Shown here in pieces: positions 15,994 through 23,261 of a stretch of DNA of 41,293 nucleotides. The position numbers and the translations under genes are program-made. The stretch covers positions 1-41,293 of the forward strand of contig JAKOSN010000273.1 of the NCBI GenBank assembly GCA_029777335.1. The letters run 5' to 3'. The DNA is from Planctomycetota bacterium (GTDB taxonomy: Bacteria > Planctomycetota > Planctomycetia > Gemmatales > Gemmataceae). Below the pieces are notes generated by a model. It had not been told where the DNA came from. It saw only the letters and a list, made by a program, of their open reading frames with translations, and made no database searches. Positions within the stretch are counted from its first letter, which is position 1. Every line of letters begins with the position of its first letter.

Positions 15994-17199
15994 ATGGCGG
16001 TGTTGCTGATTGGCACGCTGGATACCAAGGGTCAGGAGATCGCTTTTGTGCGCGATCAGCTGCGGGCGGCGGGGGTGCCGGTCACCGTGATCGATGCCGG
16101 AGTGCTCCAGCCGCCGCAATGCTCCGCCGAGATTTCGCGCGAGGAAGTGTTCCGGGCAGCCGGGACCACGCTGGCGGGGGTGCAACAGGCGGGCGATCGG
16201 GGCAAGGCGATCCATGCGGCAGCCCAGGGAGTGGCGCTTCTGGCGCGGCGCTTGCACGAACAGGCTCCCGTGCAGGGCGTGCTGGCACTGGGCGGATCGG
16301 CGGGCACCACCATCGGCACCGCGGCGATGCGGGCGCTTCCTTTTGGTGTGCCCAAGGTGATGGTGAGCACGCTTGCCTCGGGCCAGGTGCGCCCCTATGT
16401 GGGGGTGCGCGATATCTTCATGCTCAACTCGGTGGTGGATATTTCCGGTCTGAATAGGATCAGTCGCGTGGTCCTGACCAACGCCGCCCAGGCGATGCTC
16501 GGCATGGTGCGCCAACCCGCGCCCAGTGAACCCACGTCGGCCGATCGTCCGCTGGTGACGGCGACGATGTTTGGCGTGACCACTCCCTGTGTGGAAGCGT
16601 GTCGGCGCCTGGTCGAGGAGGCGGGCTACGAGGTGCTGGTGTTTCATGCAACCGGCACGGGCGGGATGACGATGGAATCGTTCATCGCCGATGGGCTGAT
16701 CCGTGGCGTCCTCGACCTCACCACGACCGAGCTGGCGGACGAACTGGTGGGAGGAATCCTCTCGGCGGGGCGCGATCGCCTGACCGCAGCGGCGCTGCGC
16801 GGGGTGCCCCAGGTGATCTCACTGGGAGCGCTCGACATGGTCAACTTTGGCCCGCCCGAAACGGTGCCGGAGAAGTTTCGCGAACGGCGCTTCTATCAGC
16901 ACAATCCGACCGTGACTCTGATGCGCACCACCCCCGAGGAAAACGACGAATTGGGGAAGGAGATTGCCCACAAGGCGAGCGCCGCGCGGGGTCCGACGGC
17001 GATTCTGATGCCGTTGCGTGGGGTGTCAGCGCTCGATGCGGAGGGCAAGCCGTTCTGGTGGCCCGAGGCCGACGCTGCTCTTTTCCAGAGCATCCGCAAC
17101 TGGATCAGTCCTCAGGTACGCGTGCTGGAGCTGGATCTGCACATCAACGATCCGGCCTTTGCCCAGGAAGCGGTGCGCACCTTGCTCGCGCTGCTGTGA
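15994..17199 (+). CDS. UPF0261 / Tm-1-like ATP-binding domain protein
   Basis: A 401-residue cytoplasmic protein of the UPF0261 family, related to the N-terminal region of plant Tm-1. It opens MAVLLIGTLDTKGQEIAFVR, has the glycine-rich ALGGSAGTTIGTAAMRALPFG and the conserved VMVSTLASGQVRPYVGVRDI, and ends with PFWWPEADAALFQSIRNW. Tm-1 binds ATP; bacterial members have no established reaction, though many sit near TIM-barrel partners, none of which is present here. The start is the ATG at 15994 behind GGAG; the 102-base longer reading starts inside the divergent intergenic region. It is transcribed away from the HMG-CoA reductase operon across 221 bases that should hold both promoters. Family assignment is confident. 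Confidence 0.9.
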   Translation: MAVLLIGTLDTKGQEIAFVRDQLRAAGVPVTVIDAGVLQPPQCSAEISREEVFRAAGTTLAGVQQAGDRGKAIHAAAQGVALLARRLHEQAPVQGVLALGGSAGTTIGTAAMRALPFGVPKVMVSTLASGQVRPYVGVRDIFMLNSVVDISGLNRISRVVLTNAAQAMLGMVRQPAPSEPTSADRPLVTATMFGVTTPCVEACRRLVEEAGYEVLVFHATGTGGMTMESFIADGLIRGVLDLTTTELADELVGGILSAGRDRLTAAALRGVPQVISLGALDMVNFGPPETVPEKFRERRFYQHNPTVTLMRTTPEENDELGKEIAHKASAARGPTAILMPLRGVSALDAEGKPFWWPEADAALFQSIRNWISPQVRVLELDLHINDPAFAQEAVRTLLALL

Positions 17200-17214
17200 C
17201 ACCCTGGTGTCACA
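17195..17214. terminator. Hairpin 1 of three after the UPF0261 gene
   Basis: A perfect 9-bp inverted repeat with a 2-base centre (TGTGACACC, CT, GGTGTCACA) that includes the UPF0261 stop codon. No T-run follows. Its position between convergent genes suggests a terminator or mRNA-end stabiliser. Confidence 0.55.
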
Positions 17215-17235
17215 GATGGCTATTCGAGGCGGAGG

Positions 17236-17274
17236 TGTGAGCGCCAGGTCGCAAAGCAGCACCTGGCGCTCACA
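17236..17274. terminator. Hairpin 2: 14-bp stem between convergent genes
   Basis: A perfect 14-bp stem (TGTGAGCGCCAGGT at 17236-17249, its complement at 17261-17274) with an 11-base loop. It is the strongest hairpin in this convergent gap and is probably a two-way transcription stop, although no T-run is seen on either strand. Confidence 0.65.
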
Positions 17275-17282
17275 GCCCGGGC

Positions 17283-17314
17283 CAGGAGACCGCGCCTGGG
17301 AATGCGGTCTCCTG
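17283..17314. terminator. Hairpin 3: 11-bp stem next to the DUF1559 stop
   Basis: A perfect 11-bp stem (CAGGAGACCGC at 17283-17293, GCGGTCTCCTG at 17304-17314) with a 10-base loop. It lies 20 bases beyond the DUF1559 stop codon on the minus strand, so it is a likely terminator for that gene. Confidence 0.6.
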
Positions 17315-17334
17315 CCGCTTCGCGTTTCGTGATA

Positions 17335-18222
17335 TCACCAGTCGTTGCCCAGGGGGAGGCCGTCGCTGGTGTTGCCCAGGCGGTCAAACGTGGCCTGGCT
17401 GACGCTGTAGTTGATCATGCGCACGGAGCCATCGCACAGGACGAACATGCAGCCGGCGGAGTTGGGGCCGCCGAAGCGCTGTCCGCCATCGCCACTGGTG
17501 GGGTCGGGAAGGGGAGGGACATGGGTGTAGCGCATCACATCGTGATCCCACCCCGAACTGTAGCCCTCGTTGTCGTCGCCCTGGAACCCCCCCAGCGCTG
17601 CCTTGTTGAGGCGCTTTTCCCCGATGAGCAGGGTGTTCGAGGTGCCGTCGGAGATGGTTTGAATGGCAATGGGATTGGTGTAATAGCGGATGGCGCCAGT
17701 GTTGTTCAGATTGCTGCCGCAGTAGTCGATCTGGGCATGGCCGTACGTTCCGCTGGGACCGTACCAGGAACCGCCCACGAAGACGGTGGGGGGACGACGC
17801 AGGGGGTTGAAGTAGATCTTGATGGGGGTGCTGATGGCGTTGATCTGCGCCTGGGCGATGGTGGTGGCACCGCTGCCTTTCCAGAGGTTGTCCTGTTCGA
17901 TGTAAGGGAGGATCTGGAAGGCCCAGCCGGCGCGTTGGCGAGGCGCGGTCCAGGGCTGGCCGGGCGCGTCGTAATCGGGCGGATAGGGCCAGCCCTGTCC
18001 ACCACTGGGGAGTTTGCCAACGACGTCGTTGTGATTGTGGCAGGCCAGCCCCATCTGCTTGAGATGGTTGCCCGACTCCATGCGCGCAGCGGCCTCGCGA
18101 ACCTTCTGGACGGCGGGGAGGAGCAAGCCGATGAGGATGGCAATGATGGCGATCACCACCAGCAGCTCAATGAGCGTGAAGGCGCACCGGGGGCGCACAA
18201 TCCCCGTACTCGACGGATTCAC
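17335..18222 (-). CDS. DUF1559 domain-containing prepilin-type protein
   Basis: A 295-residue protein with a type IV prepilin-like N-terminus: a short basic leader, then FTLIELLVVIAIIAILIGLL with the expected F/E at the +1/+5 positions, then PAVQKVREAAARM. The DUF1559 body follows, with GLACHNHNDVVGKLPSGG, TISDGTSNTLLIGEK and a C-terminal FVLCDGSVRMI. Such pseudopilin-like proteins occur in tens to hundreds of copies in planctomycetes; they are exported and probably processed by a prepilin peptidase, but no function is established. The start is GTG at 18222 with GGAGG 9 bases upstream. A candidate promoter lies about 50 bases further upstream. Confidence 0.94.
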   Translation of the reverse strand: MNPSSTGIVRPRCAFTLIELLVVIAIIAILIGLLLPAVQKVREAAARMESGNHLKQMGLACHNHNDVVGKLPSGGQGWPYPPDYDAPGQPWTAPRQRAGWAFQILPYIEQDNLWKGSGATTIAQAQINAISTPIKIYFNPLRRPPTVFVGGSWYGPSGTYGHAQIDYCGSNLNNTGAIRYYTNPIAIQTISDGTSNTLLIGEKRLNKAALGGFQGDDNEGYSSGWDHDVMRYTHVPPLPDPTSGDGGQRFGGPNSAGCMFVLCDGSVRMINYSVSQATFDRLGNTSDGLPLGNDW

Positions 18223-18272
18223 GGATCAACCTCCGGCAAAATGAGAAAAACAGGAAAGAGTTGAATAGTTGG

Positions 18273-18300
18273 ATTGTAACTTGCTCGCTCATGAGAGCAA
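18273..18300 (-). promoter_or_regulatory. Candidate promoter of the DUF1559 gene with overlapping palindrome
   Basis: On the minus strand, TTGCTC (18295-18300) and TACAAT (18273-18278) are separated by 16 bases, a fair sigma-70-type pair. The -35 element lies within a 7-bp inverted repeat (CTTGCTC at 18280-18286, GAGCAAG at 18295-18301), a possible operator. The surrounding 18238-18410 is unusually AT-rich and holds three ATGAGAAA repeats (18241, 18317, 18325). Confidence 0.45.
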
Positions 18301-18496
18301 GAGAAAAGCCAATGGCATGAGAAAATGAGAAAGCTACCACAAAAATTGCGAGAATATCGATTTTCTGGAAAGTGCCCACACAAAGGACGCCTCGTTGTGC
18401 CGATAACAGAATGTGGTCCGTTGGCGAACCCCCCCGTGGGGTTGCTCGGGAAGGACCTTTTCGACTTGAGCGCGCCGGTGCGCGTGAGGTGCAGCG

Positions 18497-19174
18497 ATGT
18501 GGACGGTTTCTACCAAGCGGCTTGGGCCCTGGCTGACCGGGGTGGCTGTCTTGCTCGTCGGTTTGCCCGCGTTCGGGGCAGAGATTACCTGGCGCGATGA
18601 TTACGATCAAGCACGCGCGCAGGCCATGGCGCAGGATCGTCCGTTGCTGCTTAGCTTTGGGAGCGCCGATTGCCTGTGGTGTCGCAAGATGCATGCGACC
18701 ACGTTCCGTGATAACGGCATCGTCGCCCTGGTCCAGCAGGGGTTTATCCCTCTCAAGATCGAGGCGGAGCAGTATCCCACGCTGGTGGCCACCTTGCAGA
18801 TTCGCAGTTTTCCCACCCTGCTCTTTGCTGCCCCGGATGGCACGATTCTCCATTTTGTGGATGGCTACGTGGATGTGGAGCGGATGAGCAAGCATATCAA
18901 TCAGGTGCAGATGCTGCTCCATGCTCACCGTTTGCGGGCGCGTCAGAATGCGCTGCCGCCCCAACAGCCGCCGTTGCAATCCCCCGCGATTCAGCCGGTG
19001 AGCAATCCGTACTATCCTGCCACCAACCAGGGAGCATTCAATCAGGCGCCGTGGGGATGGGCCCCGCCCTCGTACTGGGGGATGGCTCCCGCCCCGACGT
19101 CGGTGGCTCCGCCTTCTGCTCCGTTGTGGAATCGCTATCCTGCCGCTCCGGGTGCCTGCCAGAAAGGCTGTTGA
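18497..19174 (+). CDS. Secreted thioredoxin-like protein with proline-rich tail
   Basis: A 225-residue exported protein. Residues 1-28 form a signal peptide ending LPAFGAE. The thioredoxin-like domain spans about 30-140: RPLLLSFGSADCLWCRKMHATTF carries the CLWC redox motif, and SFPTLLFAAPDG carries the cis-proline loop. Residues 155-225 are rich in Pro, Ala, Tyr and Trp and probably disordered, ending in a cysteine pair (ACQKGC). It probably reduces or isomerises periplasmic disulfides, or delivers electrons in cytochrome maturation, but its partner is unknown. The ATG at 18497 has GAGG about 9 bases upstream. It is a single-gene unit divergent from the DUF1559 gene and ended by a clear intrinsic terminator. 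Confidence 0.88.
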   Translation: MWTVSTKRLGPWLTGVAVLLVGLPAFGAEITWRDDYDQARAQAMAQDRPLLLSFGSADCLWCRKMHATTFRDNGIVALVQQGFIPLKIEAEQYPTLVATLQIRSFPTLLFAAPDGTILHFVDGYVDVERMSKHINQVQMLLHAHRLRARQNALPPQQPPLQSPAIQPVSNPYYPATNQGAFNQAPWGWAPPSYWGMAPAPTSVAPPSAPLWNRYPAAPGACQKGC

Positions 19175-19213
19175 GCGCACTAACTTTCAAGCCTCGGTTC
19201 GAGGCTTCACGCG

Positions 19214-19241
19214 AAAAGCCACCTCCCAGGGTGGCTTTTTT
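19214..19241 (+). terminator. Rho-independent terminator after the thioredoxin-like gene
   Basis: A 10-bp stem (AAAAGCCACC at 19214-19223, GGTGGCTTTT at 19230-19239) with a 6-base loop and six Ts in a row (19236-19241). An AAAA run on the other flank makes it usable by the convergent phospholipase D-like gene too. A second 8-bp hairpin (AAGCCTCG/CGAGGCTT, 19189-19207) precedes it. Confidence 0.88.
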
Positions 19242-19267
19242 GTTGCGCCCGGCAGTTCCCCAACGGG

Positions 19268-20482
19268 TCACCGGTGGATCACGGAGAGATCGGTTTTCTG
19301 CGCGTCAGCGTAGACGCGGTGGAATTCGTCCTCGAATTGCCGCGAAACCTCGCGATTGTGGATGATCACCACGTTCTCGTCGTTCTGGCGATCGGCGCTG
19401 TCGCTGAAGTTGAACGATCCGGCCACGGTGGTTTCCCCATCGACCACAATCACCTTGTGGTGCATGTTGCGCGGATTGGCATCGAGATACACCTGCACCG
19501 GCGGACCAAAGGCGCGCAGGCGAGTATATTCGGTATGCCCCCCGCTCGCCTGGCTTTTCTCAAACACTCCCTCCACCTCAACCCGTGCCCGCGCCCGGTT
19601 CACCATCGACCTGGCAATCCCGTCATGCGTGAAGCTGAACGCCAGAAAATGGATCGATTGTTTTGCTCGGTCCACCGTCTCCATCACGTGGTTGGCGATG
19701 TGATCGTGAGTGGAGAAATAGTTTTCTACCACGGTGCCATCGCTCAGGGTGACGACCGGGTGTGGGATCCTGGCGGAGCGGTTGGGCAGACTGCCAAACT
19801 TGTGCTCCTCGAACATCCAGCTAAACTTGGTGGCATAGTTGGCGGCCAGCTTGGCGTCGTCGAAGTACACTCCATGATTGTTGTTGCGATAGGCGCAGTT
19901 CTCGGTGAAGTTCATCGACCCGGTCCAGACCGCCGCGTTATCGAACACCATGAACTTGTTGTGCATCAGCGCGCCGTCGCGGTGATCGTCCACCACGGGC
20001 ACCCCGGCTGCCTTGAGTGCGAAAACCCCGCTTTCGTTGAGATAGTTGGTTTCGGTCACCAGACGCACACGCACTCCGCGTTTGGTGGCTCGCACCAGGG
20101 CGTCGGTGATCACGCGATTGTCCACCTCGAAGGCGCAGACATCCAGGGTGCGCTCGGTGTGGTCGATGTAGTTCGCCAGCCTCAACGCGATGTTGCTGGG
20201 ATCATCGGGTGATTGACCCGGTTTGGTGAAGTAGACACGGACCGGTCCTTGACCCCCGCTCAGCGCGGCTCGCACCAGGCGCGTTTTATTTAGCCGTTGC
20301 CGGATCTGCTCCAGCCCCTGGGTGGCCAGTTCCTTGGCTCGGTCCAGCCCGAGGACGGGAACGACCACCGCGCCCGCAAGCATCATGGCCCAGAAGATTC
20401 GGAACAGGCCATGACTGTGGGTGAACTTCTTCCACAAATATTGTCGCACTCGTGTGGTGATCCCGGCACTCGCCCTTGCCAT
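19268..20482 (-). CDS. Phospholipase D-like protein with two HKD motifs
   Basis: A 404-residue protein of the PLD superfamily with one N-terminal membrane span (about residues 27-46, LFRIFWAMMLAGAVVVPVLG), so the enzyme probably faces the periplasm. Two HKD motifs are intact: MHNKFMVFDNAAVWTGSMNF in the first half and MHHKVIVVDGETTVAGSFNF in the second. The second half also has HFLAFSFTHDGIARSM, as in cardiolipin-synthase-like and Nuc-like proteins. It should hydrolyse or transfer phosphodiesters in lipids or nucleic acids; the substrate cannot be chosen from the sequence. The ATG at 20482 follows GGGGAGAG. It is a single-gene unit, divergent from the TIGR03067 gene by 206 bases. Confidence 0.9.
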   Translation of the reverse strand: MARASAGITTRVRQYLWKKFTHSHGLFRIFWAMMLAGAVVVPVLGLDRAKELATQGLEQIRQRLNKTRLVRAALSGGQGPVRVYFTKPGQSPDDPSNIALRLANYIDHTERTLDVCAFEVDNRVITDALVRATKRGVRVRLVTETNYLNESGVFALKAAGVPVVDDHRDGALMHNKFMVFDNAAVWTGSMNFTENCAYRNNNHGVYFDDAKLAANYATKFSWMFEEHKFGSLPNRSARIPHPVVTLSDGTVVENYFSTHDHIANHVMETVDRAKQSIHFLAFSFTHDGIARSMVNRARARVEVEGVFEKSQASGGHTEYTRLRAFGPPVQVYLDANPRNMHHKVIVVDGETTVAGSFNFSDSADRQNDENVVIIHNREVSRQFEDEFHRVYADAQKTDLSVIHR

Positions 20483-20688
20483 CGTTTTCTCTCCCCGCGC
20501 AGGCCCAACGATCGGAGGTCGCGTTCGACTCCTGAGGGGCGTATAGCCGTCGGTTCGGGTTGTCGCAACGTCAAGCGTTCGGCAGGGATGCTCGGTTCGG
20601 GTTGAACTTGACTGACTTACCCCGCTTCACGACAATTGCACTCCCTTGGCAACTCTTCGCTGGTTCAGATGGGAAAGGATGCTCAACG

Positions 20689-21534
20689 ATGGTCTCACGG
20701 CTGGCAACCCTGGTGTTGCTCCTCACCGTGGCGGTTACTCCCATGGGAGCGGTCGATTCCGCCACCGAAACAAAGCAACTCGATGGGGTCTGGAAAATCA
20801 CCGCTCTGATCGACGACGGGGAGATAGTCGCTCCGACGGCGATCCGTGAGCGTTTTGCCCGCGAGGGCCAGATCGTTATCAAGGATTCCATTCTGAGCCT
20901 GGTCAATCCGCTGACGCTGAAAAAGCGGGATCTCCCCTTTGTCGTCGATCCCCAGGCGCGGCCGCGAACGCTTGATATCGCCGGCACGCAGAAGGTGGGG
21001 AGCAAGGGCATTTACATGATCGATGGCGATACTTTGATTGTGTGCATGGGCGGAAGCGACGCCAAATCGCGTCCCACCTCCTTCACCAGTACCAAAGGCT
21101 CGCAAATGGTGCTGATGACCTTGCAGCGTGAGAATCGGCAGGCCACCACTCCAGCGGTGATTCCGGCCCAGGTCGAGGTTCCGCCGGCGCAGCCAGCCAA
21201 TCGCGACGAGGAGATGCGCAAGGCACTACTCGGGACGTGGGGACATCAGACCGACGACAAGATCACCAAGGTCACCTTCAACGCCGATGGCACCTTTAGC
21301 GACAGCCAGAACTGGAAGAAGGGCGGATTTCGCCGCGTCTTTCACGAGGATGTGCGATCGAGTGGGCGGTGGAAGGTGGAAAACGGCGTGGTGATTGTGC
21401 AAATCAACGCCTCGACCGACCGGGCGCGCACCGGCCAGGTCTACTCCTTCCGCATCACCAACCTGGGAGCAACCCAGATCGTCGCCACCGATCAGGATGG
21501 CAAGGTGCGTGTGGAGTGGAAAGTTCAGCAGTAA
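20689..21534 (+). CDS. Secreted TIGR03067 domain protein
   Basis: A 281-residue exported protein. The start at 20689 gives a clear signal peptide (MVSRLATLVLLLTVAVTPMGA); the 129-base longer reading lacks one. Residues about 30-150 match TIGR03067, a lipocalin-like planctomycete domain: LDGVWKITALIDDGEIV, then RPRTLDIAGTQKVGSKGIYMIDGDTLIVCM, the GIY..DGDTL..C pattern. A spacer with PAQVEVPPAQPA leads to a second beta-rich region (LLGTWGHQTDDKITKVTFNADGTF, then GRWKVENGVVIVQI) resembling another lipocalin-like unit. Function is unknown; a role in binding small ligands or sensing stress at the cell envelope has been suggested for such families but is not proved. Confidence 0.88.
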   Translation: MVSRLATLVLLLTVAVTPMGAVDSATETKQLDGVWKITALIDDGEIVAPTAIRERFAREGQIVIKDSILSLVNPLTLKKRDLPFVVDPQARPRTLDIAGTQKVGSKGIYMIDGDTLIVCMGGSDAKSRPTSFTSTKGSQMVLMTLQRENRQATTPAVIPAQVEVPPAQPANRDEEMRKALLGTWGHQTDDKITKVTFNADGTFSDSQNWKKGGFRRVFHEDVRSSGRWKVENGVVIVQINASTDRARTGQVYSFRITNLGATQIVATDQDGKVRVEWKVQQ

Positions 21535-21546
21535 CCCAGAAACGGC

Positions 21547-21586
21547 GCCCGGGAGGAGAGGGGCACGCCCACTTCCTCTCCCGGGC
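21547..21586 (+). terminator. GC-rich hairpin after the TIGR03067 gene
   Basis: A 9-bp stem (GCCCGGGAG at 21547-21555, CTCCCGGGC at 21578-21586) with a 22-base loop, 12 bases past the TIGR03067 stop. The T-rich tail is poor, so it is a candidate terminator only. Confidence 0.5.
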
Positions 21587-21676
21587 CGGTAAGGTCTGTC
21601 TCCCCTGCCCGCCTTCCGTGCTCGCTCCTCTCTGTCCGAAGAACGCCGGTTCCGTCTCTTCCAGAAGTTCCCCTCA

Positions 21677-21706
21677 TTGACAGAGCTTTCCGCTCGCACA
21701 TAGAAT
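21677..21706 (+). promoter_or_regulatory. Sigma-70-type promoter of the secreted two-repeat protein
   Basis: A consensus TTGACA at 21677-21682 and TAGAAT at 21701-21706 with an 18-base spacer. Transcription would start near 21713, about 50 bases before the ATG at 21765. This is the closest match to the -35/-10 consensus I noticed in the window. Confidence 0.65.
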
Positions 21707-21764
21707 CGGCTCGGCACGTCCGGGGGTCGGACGGGTCAGGGAACGAGCAACCGAGGAACTGCAC

Positions 21765-22346
21765 ATGCTTCGCAAAGCCGTGGCGACGATGGTGGCGCTG
21801 GTGGTTCTCAGCGGATGGGCGCAGGCCGCGGACACGGAAGTTGCTGGCAAGGTCGTGAAGGTCAACGCCGATATCAAAACGATCGTGATCGAGGCGGGAG
21901 GCAAGGCGCAGGAGTACGTGGTTGATGGGGCGACGAAGATTCTCGATGCCAAGGGGGCTCCGTGCAAGGAAGGGTTGAAAGACAAACGCCTGAAAGCGGG
22001 CGCGCGCGTGGTGCTGGTGGTCGCGTCGGGCAAGGCGCTCAAGGAAGTGAAGCTGGTGGCCGCCACGACCCAACCCAAACCGAAGGAAACCAAGGGCACC
22101 CCGGCCAAGGTGCTGAAGGTTGATGTCGCCAAGCGCACGGTGGAAGTCGAGATGGCCGGGAAAAAGCAAACGCTGACGTTGGGGGCCGACGTCAAATTTC
22201 TGGGACCACGCGGCGGGGTGAGCGACAAGGGCATCAAGGACGATCGTTTTGTTGCCGGCAACGAGGTACGCATTGAGATGGACGCCAGTGGCAAGAACGT
22301 GTCAGTGATCCATCTGCCCGTGCGCAAAGCGAGCAAGGACAAGTAA
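21765..22346 (+). CDS. Small secreted protein with two beta-rich repeats
   Basis: A 193-residue exported protein of unknown function. Signal peptide at 1-21 (MLRKAVATMVALVVLSGWAQA). The mature part is very lysine-rich and made of two similar units. The first is EVAGKVVKVNADIKTIVIEAGGKAQEYVVDGATKI. The second is AKVLKVDVAKRTVEVEMAGKKQTLTLGADVKF. Both end in a DKxxK/DxR and G-x-x-V-x-V pattern, as in OB-fold-like or DUF5666-like beta proteins. No catalytic or metal-binding motif stands out. The final residues are basic (RKASKDK). A strong promoter-like site lies upstream and no partner gene is apparent, so it is probably an independently expressed envelope protein. Confidence 0.82.
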   Translation: MLRKAVATMVALVVLSGWAQAADTEVAGKVVKVNADIKTIVIEAGGKAQEYVVDGATKILDAKGAPCKEGLKDKRLKAGARVVLVVASGKALKEVKLVAATTQPKPKETKGTPAKVLKVDVAKRTVEVEMAGKKQTLTLGADVKFLGPRGGVSDKGIKDDRFVAGNEVRIEMDASGKNVSVIHLPVRKASKDK

Positions 22347-22659
22347 CCCTCCCGCCGGGATTCCCTCGGCGTTGGGCGCGCGGCGATTGGGCTGGAGGCC
22401 GACGGGCGTTCCCGCCGGGAGGCTCCGGCTGCGCCGCGCGCCAGGGCAAGTTCCTCTCCTCTTCCCCCCTGGCCAGTGCACTCCCTACCACATAGATTAT
22501 CTCTCTTGACCAGTTCGCGCACTTTCGCGCGAGGGTCCTATGTATGGAGGCCTTCCCGAGCCATCCTGCCTCTCCTCGACGCGGAACTGGCTTCGGCCCG
22601 GCAGTTCCGTCTTGCCCAGTAGTTCGTCCAGGATTTTGTTCTCACGAGAACAACACGAA
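22347..22659. other. Intergenic stretch with a GC-rich direct repeat
   Basis: These 313 bases hold no gene that I can support. The 10-mer CCCGCCGGGA occurs at 22351 and 22411, and CCTCCCG/CGGGAGG (22348-22354, 22416-22422) can pair at long range, so the 3' end of the upstream mRNA may fold here. A TTGACC at 22506 has no acceptable -10 partner. The reading frame of the next gene stays open back to 22540, but that extension looks non-coding. Confidence 0.5.
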
Positions 22660-23160
22660 ATGGCACGCACTCTGACCGTTCTCTTTCGGCGTGATCCTTC
22701 GCGGGATCGCCTGTCTGCCGACATTCACTTTGAAGGTTACGAGGTCCTGTGGCCAGACAGGGAGCCGGTGAATGTGGGCATGGATGCCTTCTGCAAGCAT
22801 GGGCAACGTTTGCTGGGGTTGGGGAAACACCTGGCCGGTTGTCCCGAGCGCGTGGTGGAGATGCTCTGCTTCGGTCTGGCCGAGCGGGACTCGGACCTGA
22901 CACGACTTCCCGGGCATCGGGTGCGGCGCTTCTGTCTGCGTCGGAGCGGAACCCAGGGACGGCTGCACTTTCTCGATGGGACACCCACCGCGATCGTCCT
23001 CGATCTCGCTCAGGACGATCCGCGCGTGCTCACCTGGATCGGCCTGGACACCGTGGCGGATGGCGAGGAACGCTGGATTGACCTGGCGGCCCGCCCCGTC
23101 GGGATGGCTCCGCGCGCTCCAGTCGGGGGATCGCTGCTCCAGGCGAAAACGCACGTTTGA
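22660..23160 (+). CDS. Hypothetical protein, 166 residues
   Basis: I do not recognise this protein. The ATG at 22660 gives MARTLTVLFRRDPSRDRLSADIHF; a longer frame from 22540 is Ser/Pro-rich and lacks support. There is no signal peptide or membrane helix. The sequence alternates short beta-like segments with acidic loops (VVEMLCFGLAERDSDLTRLPGHRVRRFCLRR, then AIVLDLAQDDPRVLTWIGL), which suggests a small globular alpha/beta protein. Amino-acid usage looks coding, but the antisense frame is also open for 174 codons, so strand choice rests on composition. It converges on the phosphatase-cytochrome gene with about 100 bases between. No function is proposed. Confidence 0.6.
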   Translation: MARTLTVLFRRDPSRDRLSADIHFEGYEVLWPDREPVNVGMDAFCKHGQRLLGLGKHLAGCPERVVEMLCFGLAERDSDLTRLPGHRVRRFCLRRSGTQGRLHFLDGTPTAIVLDLAQDDPRVLTWIGLDTVADGEERWIDLAARPVGMAPRAPVGGSLLQAKTHV

Positions 23161-23261
23161 GTTCACTCGCTTGCTGCACCAGTTCAGCCGGCTTTTTCCT
23201 CCGATTGAGAGAAACCCTCAACCGCCGAGGTTTTTGCGCGCGGTGCTGGAAACTGCACGCC

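Noticed and set aside
19189..19207. T-arm-like sequence (GGTTCGA with flanking complementarity)
   Set aside because: No acceptor, D or anticodon arm fits around it; it is an 8-bp hairpin next to the terminator.
22506..22511. TTGACC as a -35 box for the unknown gene at 22660
   Set aside because: No -10-like hexamer at a 15-19 base spacing.
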